From JAWHQP01 sp032586195 (GTDB lineage: Bacteria; Pseudomonadota; Gammaproteobacteria; Enterobacterales; Pasteurellaceae): a DNA stretch of 64,000 nucleotides. Both the position numbers and the translations under genes were made by a program. The notes under the pieces were generated by a model. It searched no databases, was not told the origin of the DNA, and saw only the letters and a program-made list of their open reading frames with translations. Positions 62,324 to 64,000 of this stretch are shown here, piece by piece; positions within the stretch are counted from its first letter, which is position 1; each line of letters begins with the position of its first letter. The stretch lies in the NCBI GenBank assembly GCA_032586195.1, contig JAWHQP010000007.1:62001-126000 (forward strand), read 5' to 3'.

Positions 62324-64000
62324 TACAGCACCTTCACTCGGGTGACTTCGCCGTTTTCCGTGTTCACCACGTGTACCGCGCAGGACATACAAGGGTCGAA
62401 GGAGTGAATGGTTCGCACCACTTCCAGCGGCTTGGTCGGATCGGCGACAGGCGTGCCGATAATAGACAACTCATATGGTCCGAGGGCGTCATTTTGATTG
62501 CGCGGACCGGAATTCCAGGTGGAAGGCACCACCGCTTGATAATTTTCGATTTTGCCGTCTTTGATCACCACCCAGTGCGAAAGCATACCGCGCGGCACTT
62601 CTCCGAAGCCGACGCCGCGGAATTCACCGGTGGCCGGAATCTCCGTTTTAATATAAGCCACGGTATCACCGCGACCGATGTTCTCAATGAGCAGCTGCCA
62701 TTGTTCGGAAAGAATATCATTTAATACGGCACAATGAACCGAACGGCCGATAATCCGTCCGAGCGTGGAATGTAAATCCTTGGTTGCCAGACTTGAACCG
62801 GTCGCCTTTTCATATACCGCTTTTAATTGATTGAAATGGCTTACCGTACGTGGATTGCCGGCGGCTAAATTGGTCAGCAGATAGGCCAACGGACCGACTT
62901 CTACCACCTTATCGTAGAAAGAAGGCGCTTTTACCCATGAATATTTGGCGTCTTCATGCCAGCCGGTGTATTTCGGACGGGTTAAACCAACCCAAGGTTC
63001 AAGGGCCGCGTCATCTTCATACCATGCGTGTTTACCGCTTTCTTTGACACCTTTAACCACAAATTCGTCTTTTTGTTGAGTGATAAGTTTAAAACTGTCC
63101 AGGTCAAAATTTTCAATGTAGCCACCGTTTAATGCAAATACGGAATTATCCGCATCTTGCGGAAATTCCGGTACGGCAAGGTAATTACCCGAGGTTTTTC
63201 CCAGCTGCAGCCATTCCGGATAGTAAGCGGCGAAAACGGCGGCATCCACGTTATAAACCTGATTGATAAAATCCCCTAGGCGATCGATGCATGCTTTTAC
63301 GTACAGCAAACGTTCCATATTAAGCACCGCCTCGGAATCCAGATTAATAGGGTTCGCCACCCCGCCGATAGCAAGATTCTGAATATGCGGTGATTTACCG
63401 CCCAGTAATGCCACAACGCGGTTAGCGTCACGCTGACATTCAAGCGCTTGTAAATAGTGGGCAACCGCGATTAAGTTGACTTCCGGCGGCAGTTTCATTG
63501 CCGGGTGACCGAAATAACCGTTCTGGAAAATGCCTAATTGACCGCTTTCAGCCAGTTTTTTCACTTTATTTTGTACATTACGGAATTCGTTTTCGCTGTT
63601 TAACGACCAGGTGGAAATACCCTTCAGCATTGCAGCGGCTTTGGCGGGATCAGCGTTTAACGCGGAGGTAATATCAACCCAGTCCATGGCGGATAATTGA
63701 TAAAAATGCACAATGTGATCATGAATACTGTGCGCCGCCAGAATCATATTGCGGATATATTGTGCGTTGACCGGCACTTTGGCGCCGATAGCGTCTTCCA
63801 CCGCCCGCACGCTCATAATAGCGTGAACGGTGGTGCATACGCCGCAGATACGCTGCATAATCATCCATGCATCACGCGGATCGGCCCCTTTCACGATATT
63901 TTCCATACCTCGCCACATAGTACCGCTTGACCATGCGTTGGTGACAACGCCGTTTTCAATATCACAATCAATGCGTAAATGTCCCTCGATACGTGTGATA
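62323..64000 (-). CDS. hybC: Hydrogenase-2 large subunit HybC (5' end beyond the window)
   Basis: About 558 residues of the NiFe-hydrogenase large subunit; only the first few codons are missing (frame is open to base 64000: ITRIEGHLRIDCDIENG). Nickel ligands: L1 motif RICGVCTTVH and L2 motif DPCMSCAVH, all four as Cys, not Sec. The 15-residue tail VVNTENGEVTRVKVL after the L2 His is the HybD-cleaved extension. Hydrogenase-2 oxidises H2 on the periplasmic side and feeds electrons to the quinone pool for fumarate respiration. An internal ATG at 63918 is not the true start. Confidence 0.96.
   Translation of the reverse strand, partial: ITRIEGHLRIDCDIENGVVTNAWSSGTMWRGMENIVKGADPRDAWMIMQRICGVCTTVHAIMSVRAVEDAIGAKVPVNAQYIRNMILAAHSIHDHIVHFYQLSAMDWVDITSALNADPAKAAAMLKGISTWSLNSENEFRNVQNKVKKLAESGQLGIFQNGYFGHPAMKLPPEVNLIAVAHYLQALECQRDANRVVALLGGKSPHIQNLAIGGVANPINLDSEAVLNMERLLYVKACIDRLGDFINQVYNVDAAVFAAYYPEWLQLGKTSGNYLAVPEFPQDADNSVFALNGGYIENFDLDSFKLITQQKDEFVVKGVKESGKHAWYEDDAALEPWVGLTRPKYTGWHEDAKYSWVKAPSFYDKVVEVGPLAYLLTNLAAGNPRTVSHFNQLKAVYEKATGSSLATKDLHSTLGRIIGRSVHCAVLNDILSEQWQLLIENIGRGDTVAYIKTEIPATGEFRGVGFGEVPRGMLSHWVVIKDGKIENYQAVVPSTWNSGPRNQNDALGPYELSIIGTPVADPTKPLEVVRTIHSFDPCMSCAVHVVNTENGEVTRVKVL

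Noticed and set aside
1..64000. CRISPR arrays, insertion sequences, integrases, prophage genes or rRNA operons
   Set aside because: No regularly spaced direct repeats, transposase or integrase motifs, or rRNA sequence were noticed anywhere in the window; the island at 48-59 kb has no tRNA or attachment-site boundary.

Overview
The window is chromosomal DNA of a Pasteurellaceae bacterium. About 35 exact copies of the Haemophilus-type DNA uptake signal core AAGTGCGGT (either strand) can be counted by eye. Gene content (gltS, murB, rpoH, the atp operon, lptD, an Hgp-type haemoglobin receptor) also fits. The mix of selenocysteine machinery, hydrogenase-2 genes, cfa and many oxidoreductases suggests [Mannheimia]/Basfia succiniciproducens or a close relative; the species name is inference.

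Layout. 0-9 kb holds core genes: the start of yjgR, ychJ-yihY-dtd, gltS, murB, rpoH, and a large TonB-dependent haemoglobin receptor behind a near-ideal Fur box. 9-26.7 kb is a mosaic of accessory oxidoreductases (flavodoxin-fold quinone reductase, SDR, a frameshifted aldo/keto reductase, two NmrA-like proteins, nitroreductase, zinc alcohol dehydrogenase), secreted alpha/beta hydrolases, four regulators (one Crp/Fnr-like, three LysR) and a Fic protein with its own putative operators. 26.7-30.2 kb is a compact selenocysteine locus (selC opposite selAB). 30.3-33.8 kb has yagU, an unusual amidohydrolase-fold gene, rluE and a Cof-type phosphatase.

33.9-44.2 kb is the chromosomal origin region. 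The complete F1Fo ATP synthase operon (atpIBEFHAGDC), rsmG and mnmG are all transcribed leftward, away from a GATC-rich, DnaA-box-bearing intergenic segment that I identify as oriC (about 43.73-44.11 kb). tal, tag and lptD follow.

48.4-59.4 kb is the most interesting part: a visibly AT-rich island almost without uptake signals, carrying a sugar-acid catabolic operon behind a textbook class II CRP promoter. It encodes a DUF1537 four-carbon acid sugar kinase (frameshifted in an A10 tract), a PdxA2-type dehydrogenase, a DapA/NAL-type aldolase, a D-2-hydroxyacid dehydrogenase, an iron-dependent alcohol dehydrogenase, a complete tripartite tricarboxylate transporter (TctB, TctA, TctC), an SMP-30 lactonase (frameshifted) and a DeoR regulator (frameshifted). 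The set suggests uptake and splitting of a sugar acid or its lactone. The reading-frame breaks mean either that the operon is decaying or switching, or that the sequence has homopolymer errors.

The right end holds cfa and the distal part of the hydrogenase-2 operon (hybC partial, hybD, hybE, hybG). Non-coding features not explained by genes include two copies of a double-hairpin dispersed repeat, a perfect 18-bp inverted repeat upstream of yagU, a dyad operator shared by two oxidoreductase promoters, and paired palindromes upstream of fic.
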